From Clostridia bacterium (GTDB lineage Bacteria > Bacillota > Clostridia > Christensenellales > UBA1242): 19,504 nt of DNA. The position numbers were made by a program, and so were the translations under genes. Position 1 is the first letter of the stretch, and each line of letters begins with the position of its first letter. Under the pieces are notes generated by a model. The model ran no database searches. It saw only the letters and a list, made by a program, of their open reading frames with translations, and was not told the DNA's origin. The DNA lies in NCBI GenBank assembly GCA_017456465.1, contig JAFTJJ010000053.1, forward strand, positions 1 to 19,504, read 5' to 3'. This document shows, piece after piece, positions 11,979-19,018 of the stretch.

Positions 11979-14203
11979 CAAACAGAAAACCTTTTAAAGG
12001 CGGGAAATGGCAAGAAGAAATCAATGTTCGTGATTTCATTCAACAAAACTATACACTTTTTACCGGAGACGGTTCTTTTCTCGTTGGTCCAACACAAAAA
12101 ACACAAAATGTATGGAACAAATGCATAACACTTTTGAACGCCGAACTTGCAAGGGGTGGTGTTCTTGATGTTGAAACAACTCAAATTTCAGGAATCAACA
12201 ACTTCAAACCAGGCTACATCGACAAAGAAAATGAGGTCATTGTTGGACTTCAAACTGACGCCCCACTCAAAAGGATCGTCAACATTTATGGTGGAACAAG
12301 AATGGCTGAACAAAGCCTCAAAGAATATGGCTATGAACTTGACCCAGTCTTGAAGGCACATTTCAATGAATTCAGAAAAACTCACAATCAAGGTGTTTTT
12401 GATGCATATCCAAAGAGCGTGAGACTTGCTCGTCATGCTGGACTCTTGACTGGCCTTCCTGATGCTTATGGCAGAGGAAGAATCATCGGAGACTACCGCA
12501 GAATTGCACTTTATGGAACAACAAAGCTCATTGAAGAAAAAACCAACGAATGGAATAATCTTGATGGTGACATGACAGAAAGTTTGATTCGACTCCGTGA
12601 AGAAATTTCATCACAGGTTCGTGCACTCAAAGAAGTTGAGGAAATGGCTGCAAGCTATGGCGTTGATATCACAAAACCAGCAGAGTCTGCAAGAGAAGCT
12701 GTTCAAGCGCTTTATATGGGATATCTTGCAGGAATCAAGGAAAACAATGGAGCTGCAACGTCCCTTGGACGAACATCAACATTCCTTGACATTTACATTC
12801 AAAGAGATCTTGATGCTGGAATCATCACTGAAGAAGAAGCTCAAGAGCTGGTTGATCAACTCATCATCAAACTCAGACTCGTAAGACATTTGAGAACTCC
12901 AGAATACAACGAACTTTTCGGCGGAGATCCAACCTGGGTGACTGAGTCAATCGGTGGTGTTGGAATTGATGGCAGACCACTTGTCACCAAAAACTCATTC
13001 AGATATCTCCACACACTCATCAATCTTGGAACTGCTCCCGAACCAAATCTCACTGTTTTGTGGTCAGAAAAACTCCCAGAAAACTTTAAAAAATTCTGTG
13101 CAGAAATTTCAATAAAAACAGATTCAATTCAATATGAAAGCGATGATGTAATGCGTCCAATTTATGGTGATGATTACGCAATTGCTTGCTGCGTTTCAGC
13201 AATGAAAGTCGGCAAACAAATGCAATTCTTTGGAGCTCGTTGTAACCTTGCAAAAAGCCTTCTTTACGCAATCAACGGTGGCGTTGACGAAATCGAAGGA
13301 AAACAAATCATACCAGGCATTGAACCAATCACCGATGAACATTTGTCTTATGACAAAGTTTGGGAAAATTACAAGAAGGTTCTTTCTTATGTTGCTGGAC
13401 TTTACGTCAAAGCCAACAACATCATTCACTACATGCATGACAAATATGCATATGAAGCAAGTCAACTTGCACTCCATGACACAGATCCTGAAAAACTCAT
13501 GGCGTTCGGTGTCGCTGGGCTTTCAGTTGCAGCCGACAGCTTGTCTGCAATCAAATTTGCAAACGTGAAACCAATCAGAAACGAACAAGGCATTGCTGTT
13601 GACTTTGAAACGGTTGGCGAGTTCCCAAAATACGGAAATGACGATGACAATGTTGACGCACTTGCTGTCGATATTGTGACATACTTCATTGGAGAACTAA
13701 AAAAACACCCACTTTATCGCGACGCAAAGCACACTCTTTCAGCACTCACAATTACAAGCAATGTCATGTATGGCAAAAAAACAGGAACAACTCCTGATGG
13801 CAGAAAGATTGGTGAACCTCTTGCCCCAGGTGCAAACCCAATGCATGGCAGAGACAACTCTGGAGCTCTTGCTTCTTTGAACTCAGTTGCAAAAATCCCA
13901 TATAAAGATGTTTGTCAAGACGGATGCTCAAACACATTCTCAATTGTTCCAAATGCACTTGGAAAAACAATTGATGACCAAAAAAACAACCTTGTGAACA
14001 TTTTGGATGGTTACTTTGCGCAAGGTGCACAACACATCAATGTGAATGTGCTGAGTCGTGAGACGCTCATGGACGCATATGAGCACCCAGAAAAATACCC
14101 AATGCTCACAATCAGAGTTTCAGGTTATGCAGTGAACTTCCACAGACTCTCAAAAGAACAACAACTTGAAGTTATAAGCAGAACTTTCCATGACAAAATC
14201 TAA
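11975..14203 (+). CDS. pflB: formate C-acetyltransferase (pyruvate formate-lyase)
   Basis: PflB converts pyruvate and CoA to formate and acetyl-CoA in anaerobic fermentation, in the cytoplasm. The adjacent active-site cysteines are Cys405-Cys406 (YAIACCVSAM) and the glycyl radical is Gly717 in RVSGYAV near the C-terminus, as in E. coli (418/419 and 734). Substrate-pocket words SVRLARHAGLLTGLPDAYGRG and IGDYRR (around 148-176) are conserved. The 742 residues are full length, and its activase is encoded directly upstream. AAGGAGG inside the end of pflA (11961-11967 region) serves as its SD. A terminator follows 8 nt after the stop. The gene is codon-rich in common triplets and looks highly expressed, but I did not measure codon use. 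Confidence 0.98.
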   Translation: MTNRKPFKGGKWQEEINVRDFIQQNYTLFTGDGSFLVGPTQKTQNVWNKCITLLNAELARGGVLDVETTQISGINNFKPGYIDKENEVIVGLQTDAPLKRIVNIYGGTRMAEQSLKEYGYELDPVLKAHFNEFRKTHNQGVFDAYPKSVRLARHAGLLTGLPDAYGRGRIIGDYRRIALYGTTKLIEEKTNEWNNLDGDMTESLIRLREEISSQVRALKEVEEMAASYGVDITKPAESAREAVQALYMGYLAGIKENNGAATSLGRTSTFLDIYIQRDLDAGIITEEEAQELVDQLIIKLRLVRHLRTPEYNELFGGDPTWVTESIGGVGIDGRPLVTKNSFRYLHTLINLGTAPEPNLTVLWSEKLPENFKKFCAEISIKTDSIQYESDDVMRPIYGDDYAIACCVSAMKVGKQMQFFGARCNLAKSLLYAINGGVDEIEGKQIIPGIEPITDEHLSYDKVWENYKKVLSYVAGLYVKANNIIHYMHDKYAYEASQLALHDTDPEKLMAFGVAGLSVAADSLSAIKFANVKPIRNEQGIAVDFETVGEFPKYGNDDDNVDALAVDIVTYFIGELKKHPLYRDAKHTLSALTITSNVMYGKKTGTTPDGRKIGEPLAPGANPMHGRDNSGALASLNSVAKIPYKDVCQDGCSNTFSIVPNALGKTIDDQKNNLVNILDGYFAQGAQHINVNVLSRETLMDAYEHPEKYPMLTIRVSGYAVNFHRLSKEQQLEVISRTFHDKI

Positions 14204-14211
14204 TAACAAAG

Positions 14212-14239
14212 AAAGACCGCAAGCTATTTGCGGTCTTTT
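14212..14239 (+). terminator. intrinsic terminator of the pfl operon
   Basis: 11-bp stem AAAGACCGCAA/TTGCGGTCTTT with loop GCTAT and a T-tract. Confidence 0.93.
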
Positions 14240-14286
14240 AATTTTGTAACACACAGATGTTTCTGTATTATTCAAATCAAACAAAA

Positions 14287-14310
14287 AAACCATGCATAAA
14301 AGCATGGTTT
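14287..14310 (-). terminator. intrinsic terminator of the four-TM protein gene
   Basis: 9-bp stem AAACCATGC/GCATGGTTT with loop ATAAAA; on the minus strand it is followed by seven T. It begins 4 nt beyond the stop at 14315. Confidence 0.88.
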
Positions 14311-14314
14311 AATT

Positions 14315-14779
14315 TTATTCTTGAACAGGTTCCGAAACAATTTGAGCTTTTTTTGATTTCAAAAAATCCGACAAATGAACAAACCCAAACAAAGCAAACA
14401 AAATACCTGCGACACATGAACCAATAAGCAATGGGATTGATTCAAACATCATCGTTGCAAAGACAACATAGGAACATGCAGCAACAAATTCAACAACAAA
14501 CATTGCAATATTGAACCCTTTGCTATATCGTTCTGCCCCTCTACCGAGATATTTAAATGAAATAATCGACATTACAAAATTCACTAAACTCAACACAGCA
14601 GGCAAAGCCAGAGCGACGCCACGAACAATCAACTCCGCCCTCTGCGCACTTGTGTCAGCCTGTTCAATGCCTATTGATAAAAACACAATTAACACATAAG
14701 AAACATAACCAAAAACCCCACCAGCAATCAAGCTTGTTATAATGTTAAGAACTGAAGCCACTTTACTCTTTTTATTCAT
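14315..14779 (-). CDS. four-TM membrane protein of unknown function (154 aa)
   Basis: A small integral membrane protein with four hydrophobic segments (about residues 8-34, 50-75, 88-110 and 113-135). It has a Lys-rich start (MNKKSK) and a short charged tail (KSKKAQIVSEPVQE), so both ends are probably cytoplasmic. I recognise no motif or family. GGAG precedes the ATG, an extended -10 promoter lies upstream and a terminator downstream, so it is a free-standing gene, divergent from dut. Confidence 0.82.
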   Translation of the reverse strand: MNKKSKVASVLNIITSLIAGGVFGYVSYVLIVFLSIGIEQADTSAQRAELIVRGVALALPAVLSLVNFVMSIISFKYLGRGAERYSKGFNIAMFVVEFVAACSYVVFATMMFESIPLLIGSCVAGILFALFGFVHLSDFLKSKKAQIVSEPVQE

Positions 14780-14810
14780 AATACCATTCTCCTTTTACTT
14801 TCTTAATATG

Positions 14811-14819
14811 ATTATATCA
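14811..14819 (-). promoter_or_regulatory. extended -10 promoter for the four-TM protein
   Basis: Minus-strand TGATATAAT (14819-14811) is a TGn-extended -10 element, about 32 nt before the ATG. Only a weak -35 (ATACAT) is present, which extended -10 promoters tolerate. Confidence 0.6.
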
Positions 14820-14887
14820 TAACGGTTTTTTATATGTATATCAAATTAAGTTATTATGTGAAAATTTTTTAAATTATTTGTTTTAGT

Positions 14888-14917
14888 TTGACACATTAAC
14901 AGAATCAAAAGTATACT
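14888..14917 (+). promoter_or_regulatory. sigma-A promoter of dut
   Basis: TTGACA at 14888-14893, 18-nt spacer, TATACT at 14912-14917. AAGGAG at 14931-14936 is the SD of the next gene. Confidence 0.78.
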
Positions 14918-14943
14918 TGTTTATATAAGAAAGGAGAAAATTT

Positions 14944-15456
14944 ATGGAAAGAGTTGCTAAATTTGAAAAAATAAGCTATGAACAATTCAAGAAAGACTGG
15001 GCATCAACAATTTGTGAATTGCCAGAAGAAAAAATGCAAGAAATATATAATAACATCAAGGTTCCAACAAGAGCAACTGCAAGATCAGCGGGATATGACT
15101 TTTATTTGCCAACATCCGTTTCAATTGATGCCGGCTCAGAAATGACAATTCCTACAGGAATTAGATGCCGAATGGAACCAGATTACGCCCTTATCATTTG
15201 CCCCAAAAGTGGACTTGGATCAAAATTCAGATTTCAACTCAACAACACTTTGGGACTCATTGATGCGGATTATTATTATTCAGATAATGAAGGACACATG
15301 TTCTGCAAAGTCATCAATGACAACAGACAAGGGAAACAACTTGTGCTCGAAGCTGGAGCAAAGTTTGTTCAAGGTTTTTTCTTTAAATACGGAATCACCG
15401 AAGACGACTCGGCTGTTGGAGACAGAAATGGCGGATTTGGAAGCACCGGAAAATAA
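14944..15456 (+). CDS. dut: dUTP diphosphatase (dUTPase), N-terminally extended
   Basis: dUTPase hydrolyses dUTP to dUMP and pyrophosphate, which keeps uracil out of DNA and feeds dTMP synthesis. All main motifs of the trimeric family are visible: motif 1 SAGYDFYLP (48-56), motif 2 PKSGLGS (87-93), motif 3 GLIDADY with catalytic Asp109 or Asp107 (104-110), motif 4 KFVQGFF (140-146) and the C-terminal P-loop-like motif 5 RNGGFGSTG (161-169). Two differences from a textbook ~145-residue enzyme: an extra ~40 residues at the N-terminus, and extra residues after motif 3 (YYYSDNEGHMFCKVIN in place of the short DYRGE turn). The related dCTP deaminase is excluded by the intact motif 5. It has its own promoter and terminator. 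Confidence 0.9.
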   Translation: MERVAKFEKISYEQFKKDWASTICELPEEKMQEIYNNIKVPTRATARSAGYDFYLPTSVSIDAGSEMTIPTGIRCRMEPDYALIICPKSGLGSKFRFQLNNTLGLIDADYYYSDNEGHMFCKVINDNRQGKQLVLEAGAKFVQGFFFKYGITEDDSAVGDRNGGFGSTGK

Positions 15457-15470
15457 TTGTTAATGACAAA

Positions 15471-15500
15471 AAGAAGGAAGTGTTTTTTCACTTCCTTTTT
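15471..15500. terminator. bidirectional terminator between dut and the zinc-ribbon gene
   Basis: 12-bp stem AAGAAGGAAGTG/CACTTCCTTTTT (one G-U) with a T6 loop, T-rich on both strands. It lies between the convergent stops at 15456 and 15503. Confidence 0.88.
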
Positions 15501-15502
15501 CT

Positions 15503-15898
15503 TTACTTTTTCCCTTTCACAGCACCACAAGACTCACACTTTATTTCATCTTTTGGCAATTGACTTCCACAATAGTCACAAAATTGATTTTCCCCATTAT
15601 TATCTTTTACTTCATCAAAAATATTTTTATTTGAGTCATCAACACGTGTTTTGTTCAAAAAGTTTTGTGCCTTCTGTGTCGCAAAACTTGACAATAAAAC
15701 AAATATCCCCACCATGCAAGTTGCAACTCCGCCAAATATTCCAAATGCCTGTTTTGAACTAGCATTAAACCAACCATCGTCCCCCATGCTTGGAATTTTT
15801 GCTGTCGCGTTCTTAATGAAAATAATTGCGCCTGCAATTATTAACACAATGCCTATGATTTTTAGAATTATATGACCACCCTTTTTAGTCTTTCCCAT
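15503..15898 (-). CDS. membrane protein with C-terminal zinc ribbon (131 aa)
   Basis: Two hydrophobic segments (about residues 10-28 and 50-70) are followed by a hydrophilic linker and a C-terminal CX2C-X10-CX2C zinc ribbon (Cys107, 110, 121, 124; FCDYCGSQ and KCESCGAV), ending in a Lys-rich tail. Such ribbon-plus-TM proteins are common in Firmicutes and mostly uncharacterised; the ribbon probably binds structural zinc on the cytoplasmic side. The gene starts 9 nt after the GT2 gene and its AGGAG SD overlaps that gene's stop codon (TAGGAG), so the two are co-transcribed and probably coupled. Confidence 0.85.
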   Translation of the reverse strand: MGKTKKGGHIILKIIGIVLIIAGAIIFIKNATAKIPSMGDDGWFNASSKQAFGIFGGVATCMVGIFVLLSSFATQKAQNFLNKTRVDDSNKNIFDEVKDNNGENQFCDYCGSQLPKDEIKCESCGAVKGKK

Positions 15899-15907
15899 TT
15901 TAAACTC

Positions 15908-16843
15908 CTACTTTTCAAAACTACTGTCCTTCACAATGTAAATTGGTCTGTTTTTTGCCTGCCTGAAAATTTTTGCAATATAATCACTCGTCACAGCACT
16001 ACCGAGCATCACAAGGCTTCCAACAAAACACACAAGAGGAGAAATTGTCATAAATATGCTCGGAGCAACACCAATACACCACATTACAATATCAGCAACA
16101 AACAATCCAAAAGCGCCAAGACCCAACAAAACTGACAAAATCATGTTGATTTTAAGTGGAGCTGTTGAAAAGTCTTCAATTCCACCAATTGCATACTTTG
16201 TGAGCTTTTTGAAATTCCATTTTGTGGTTCCTGCAACTCTGTCAATGTTTTGATATTCAAGCCATTTTGTCTTGAATCCAACCCAACCAAATATTCCTTT
16301 TGAAAATCTGTCAACTTCTGCCATTGAAAGAATCGCATTTGTCATCTTTCTGGTCATGAGTCTGTAGTCTCTCGCTCCATCAGTAATGTCTGCATCACTC
16401 ATTTTGTTGATGAGTTTGTAAAACTTTCTTGCAAACCAACTTCTGATTTTAGGCTCTCCCTTGCGATCAGTCCTTCTGCAACCAACGCAGTCAAAGCCTT
16501 CTTCTGTGATTCCTTTATACATTTCAATGAGAAGTTCTGGCGGATCTTGAAGATCTGCATCCATCAACCCAACAAAGTCGCCAGTGGCATTTTGAAGGCC
16601 TGCATAAATTGCAGCTTCTTTTCCAAAATTTCTTGAAAATGAAATATATTTCACTTGTTTGTCTTTTTCAGCAAGTGCTTTCACAAGTTCAAGTGTTTTG
16701 TCACGGCTTCCGTCATCAACAAAAATAAGTTCAAAATCAACTTTGTTCATTCGAGCAATCACTGCTTTCATTGATTCGTAATATGCGTTTACACATTCTT
16801 CTTCGTTGTAACATGGAACAACAATACTTATCTTTTGTGCCAT
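15908..16843 (-). CDS. polyprenyl-phosphate glycosyltransferase, GT2 family (GtrB/CsbB-like)
   Basis: It transfers a sugar from a nucleotide donor to undecaprenyl phosphate at the inner face of the membrane, making a lipid-linked sugar for later modification of wall or surface polymers. The GT-A fold begins ISIVVPCYNEEE, with FVDDGSRDKT (42-50), SFSRNFGKEAA (68-78) and the metal-binding DAD in LMDADLQDPPE (95-97), the hallmark of the DPM1/GtrB branch. Two C-terminal membrane segments (about 230-255 and 262-290) are typical of GtrB and CsbB. A matching flippase (GtrA-like) is not in the window. AGGAG precedes the ATG. The sugar cannot be read from the sequence; glucose or GlcNAc are usual. Confidence 0.93.
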   Translation of the reverse strand: MAQKISIVVPCYNEEECVNAYYESMKAVIARMNKVDFELIFVDDGSRDKTLELVKALAEKDKQVKYISFSRNFGKEAAIYAGLQNATGDFVGLMDADLQDPPELLIEMYKGITEEGFDCVGCRRTDRKGEPKIRSWFARKFYKLINKMSDADITDGARDYRLMTRKMTNAILSMAEVDRFSKGIFGWVGFKTKWLEYQNIDRVAGTTKWNFKKLTKYAIGGIEDFSTAPLKINMILSVLLGLGAFGLFVADIVMWCIGVAPSIFMTISPLVCFVGSLVMLGSAVTSDYIAKIFRQAKNRPIYIVKDSSFEK

Positions 16844-16877
16844 AATTTCTCCTGCAATAATATGAATTTATAATTAT

Positions 16878-16906
16878 ATAATAAATGATTATTGATTATT
16901 AGTCAA
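16878..16906 (-). promoter_or_regulatory. sigma-A promoter of the GT2 / zinc-ribbon operon
   Basis: Minus-strand TTGACT (16906-16901), 17-nt spacer, TATTAT (16883-16878). It lies back to back with the promoter of the hydrolase gene; the two -35 boxes are 7 nt apart. Confidence 0.6.
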
Positions 16907-16913
16907 TTAAAAA

Positions 16914-16943
16914 TTGACAAACCTAATTTATATAAAGTAAAAT
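16914..16943 (+). promoter_or_regulatory. sigma-A promoter of the alpha/beta hydrolase gene
   Basis: TTGACA at 16914-16919, 18-nt spacer, TAAAAT at 16938-16943. The predicted transcript start (near 16950) lies after the ATG at 16948, which supports the later start at 16972. Confidence 0.7.
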
Positions 16944-16971
16944 TTAAATGAGCGTTATCGGAGGTATAATC

Positions 16972-17856
16972 ATGATTGAAACAAAAATTGTTGGTCACAA
17001 TAACATTGAACTTTTCACAAGGATTTGGAATGATGCAAAAAATCCAAAAGCCGTGGTGCAAGTTATTCATGGAATGCGCGAACACTCTGGAAGGTATTTG
17101 AGATTCTGCAAAATGCTTGAAGATAATGGCTATATTGTTTTCATCACAGATTCAAGAGGTCATGGAAAAACCTGTCCGTCTTTTGAAAAACTTGGACACG
17201 GAGAAAAAGATATTTATGCCGAATGTGTCCAAGATCAAATCACTGTTTCAAAACATATAAAAGAAAAATATCCACAACTTCCACTCTATGTTTTTGCTCA
17301 TTCTTTTGGTTCAATGATTGCTCAAAAATACATTCAACTGTGTGATCTTGCAGATAAAGTTGTTCTTTGCGGAACAAATAATGGCAACAATGGAACATTC
17401 AAACTTGGTCTGTTCATCACCAATATTCAAAAAGCCTTTGTCGGTTCAGAAAAGACAGCAAAACTCGTTGAAAAAACAAACAGAAACTTGTATGCAAAAA
17501 AATTCGATCGCGGCAATTGGCTCACGAGAGATGAACAAATTTTTGATGCCTACCTTGCTGACCCATACTGCAAAGCAGAGTTCCCAATAAGTTTTTATAA
17601 CAGTCTTTTCAAACACATGACAAAAGTCAACAACGGCATCAAAGACATCAAAAAGGACATCAAAATTTTCCTCATTGCCGGAGACCAAGACCCTGTTGGA
17701 AATTACAGCAAAAATGTTGTATCCCTCACAAAACTTTATCAAAAACATGGCCTCGATGCCACTTGCAAAATTTATCCAAATGCCCGACATGAACTTCACA
17801 ATGAAACAAACAAAGAAGAAGTTGATAAAGATATTTTAAACTTTTTTAATAATTAA
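16972..17856 (+). CDS. alpha/beta hydrolase, lysophospholipase / monoglyceride lipase type
   Basis: A 294-residue serine hydrolase of the Hydrolase_4 (PldB/MGL-like) group, likely cleaving a lysophospholipid or monoacylglycerol. The oxyanion region HGMREHSGRY (33-42) and DSRGHGKT (60-67) are characteristic. The nucleophile is Ser111 in AHSFGS (the family's GHSxG with Ala for the first Gly). The acid is probably Asp240 (GDQDPVG) and the base His273 (ARHEL). There is no signal peptide, so it acts in the cytoplasm. ATG 16972 is chosen because GGAGG lies 7 nt upstream; an in-frame ATG at 16948 would be at or before the transcript start. The substrate is uncertain. Confidence 0.9.
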   Translation: MIETKIVGHNNIELFTRIWNDAKNPKAVVQVIHGMREHSGRYLRFCKMLEDNGYIVFITDSRGHGKTCPSFEKLGHGEKDIYAECVQDQITVSKHIKEKYPQLPLYVFAHSFGSMIAQKYIQLCDLADKVVLCGTNNGNNGTFKLGLFITNIQKAFVGSEKTAKLVEKTNRNLYAKKFDRGNWLTRDEQIFDAYLADPYCKAEFPISFYNSLFKHMTKVNNGIKDIKKDIKIFLIAGDQDPVGNYSKNVVSLTKLYQKHGLDATCKIYPNARHELHNETNKEEVDKDILNFFNN

Positions 17857-17867
17857 GTTAAAATACA

Positions 17868-17896
17868 TTGCTAATTTAGTACTCTCATGCTTTAAT
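17868..17896 (+). promoter_or_regulatory. probable promoter of the acidic 86-aa gene
   Basis: TTGCTA at 17868-17873, 17-nt spacer, TTTAAT at 17891-17896. A strong AAAGGAGG SD follows at 17909-17916. Confidence 0.5.
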
Positions 17897-17920
17897 ATAA
17901 ATGTATATAAAGGAGGAATT

Positions 17921-18181
17921 ATGACAATTCAAGAATTATATGATTTTTTGAACGAATTTATTGAAAGGCACCCAAAGTGTAAAGATCAAAAAATTATGGT
18001 AAAAAAATTAGATGACGATTTTACTTGGGAAGAAGTCACAATCGTAACTAACACAGTTGTGAAATCTTGTCCTCAATATGGTTCACCACTTTATTTTCAT
18101 TCTCAATCTGAAGAAGCGGTTGCAAAAACACGCATTGAAAGAATGAAAGATCTTGATGATGACGATGAGTATTATGTTTAA
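17921..18181 (+). CDS. small acidic protein of unknown function (86 aa)
   Basis: A soluble 86-residue protein. The N-terminal half (MTIQELYDFLNEFIERHP) looks like an amphipathic helix, followed by a short strand-rich middle and a strongly acidic end (DLDDDDEYYV). It resembles small Firmicute proteins that begin with a helix and a KxxxV-like strand, but I cannot name a family. An excellent SD (AAAGGAGG) 4 nt before the ATG, a likely promoter, and a terminator right after the stop support a real, well-translated single gene. Confidence 0.8.
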   Translation: MTIQELYDFLNEFIERHPKCKDQKIMVKKLDDDFTWEEVTIVTNTVVKSCPQYGSPLYFHSQSEEAVAKTRIERMKDLDDDDEYYV

Positions 18182-18183
18182 CA

Positions 18184-18217
18184 AAAAAAGAATGTCTAAG
18201 TTGTGACATTCTTTTTT
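18184..18217. terminator. intrinsic terminator, probably bidirectional
   Basis: 13-bp stem AAAAAAGAATGTC/GACATTCTTTTTT with loop TAAGTTGT, A-tract and T-tract on the two sides. It begins 2 nt past the stop of the acidic protein, and could also end the minus-strand lipoprotein operon 51 nt away. Confidence 0.88.
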
Positions 18218-18268
18218 ACTAGTCTCAAAAGTTGGTAATCCTATCGTGTTTTTTAATTTTATTATTAG

Positions 18269-19018
18269 TTAATGTGCCTGCTCATAACCAACAAGCCCAG
18301 GAATTGAAACTTCGCCACTGTAACTATTATATTTATACTTATCTAATGTTGAATAGCCATCAGAATCTCCTACTTCCTTCTTATAATCACACTCAACAAG
18401 TTTTCCGTTCTTGTATGTCACATCCATCTGAATGTCATAATATGTTATATCACTTCCTTGTTCGATTTCAAAAGCAAGATCAATTTCGAACTTGATTCTG
18501 TCATCATACTGCACTTTTTTGAATGTATTTCTTGCATTTGGTGCAGGCATTGCAATGTTTAAATCATTAGCAATCATGTTGTGCATCTTATACATTGCAG
18601 ACAAAGGCCAAACTATGTTTACCACCTTGATAACTCTGCTTTCGCTGGACGCATAATCCTCTGCCCTAATATTTGAAAAATTTAGATTAAAAACAAATTT
18701 TGATGTCTCATTGTTTTTCACGTGTTTTGTATAGCATTTGTTGTTGAACAAATAAATTTCATAATCCTCTGATTCAAAGTTACAAACAATTTTTGCCTTA
18801 ACACTTGAACCTGTCGCATCAATCCATGCAGACATTCCATTCACAGTAATAAGACACTTATTTTCAACATCTTCTTCGGCTTGAAAATACTCTACAAACT
18901 CATCATAACTCGACGTTTCCAATCGAGGCTCTTCATCTTTGCCACCAAAACATCCAACAAATGAAAATCCCAAAACAAAAATAAATAATGCTGTAATTAT
19001 ATTTTTTAATTTTTTCAT
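18269..19018 (-). CDS. putative lipoprotein of unknown function (249 aa)
   Basis: A secreted, membrane-anchored lipoprotein. The signal peptide (MKKLKNIITALFIF...) ends in the lipobox FVGC with lipidated Cys23, followed by a Gly/Asp/Glu linker. The mature ~225 residues alternate beta-like stretches with charged turns (KAKIVCNFESEDYEIYLF, FEIDLAFEIEQ), suggesting a beta-sandwich or LolA-like fold, but I recognise no family. The start overlaps the stop of the upstream gene (ATGA, 19015-19018), and GGAGG within that gene's final codons is its SD, so the two are translationally coupled. Confidence 0.85.
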   Translation of the reverse strand: MKKLKNIITALFIFVLGFSFVGCFGGKDEEPRLETSSYDEFVEYFQAEEDVENKCLITVNGMSAWIDATGSSVKAKIVCNFESEDYEIYLFNNKCYTKHVKNNETSKFVFNLNFSNIRAEDYASSESRVIKVVNIVWPLSAMYKMHNMIANDLNIAMPAPNARNTFKKVQYDDRIKFEIDLAFEIEQGSDITYYDIQMDVTYKNGKLVECDYKKEVGDSDGYSTLDKYKYNSYSGEVSIPGLVGYEQAH

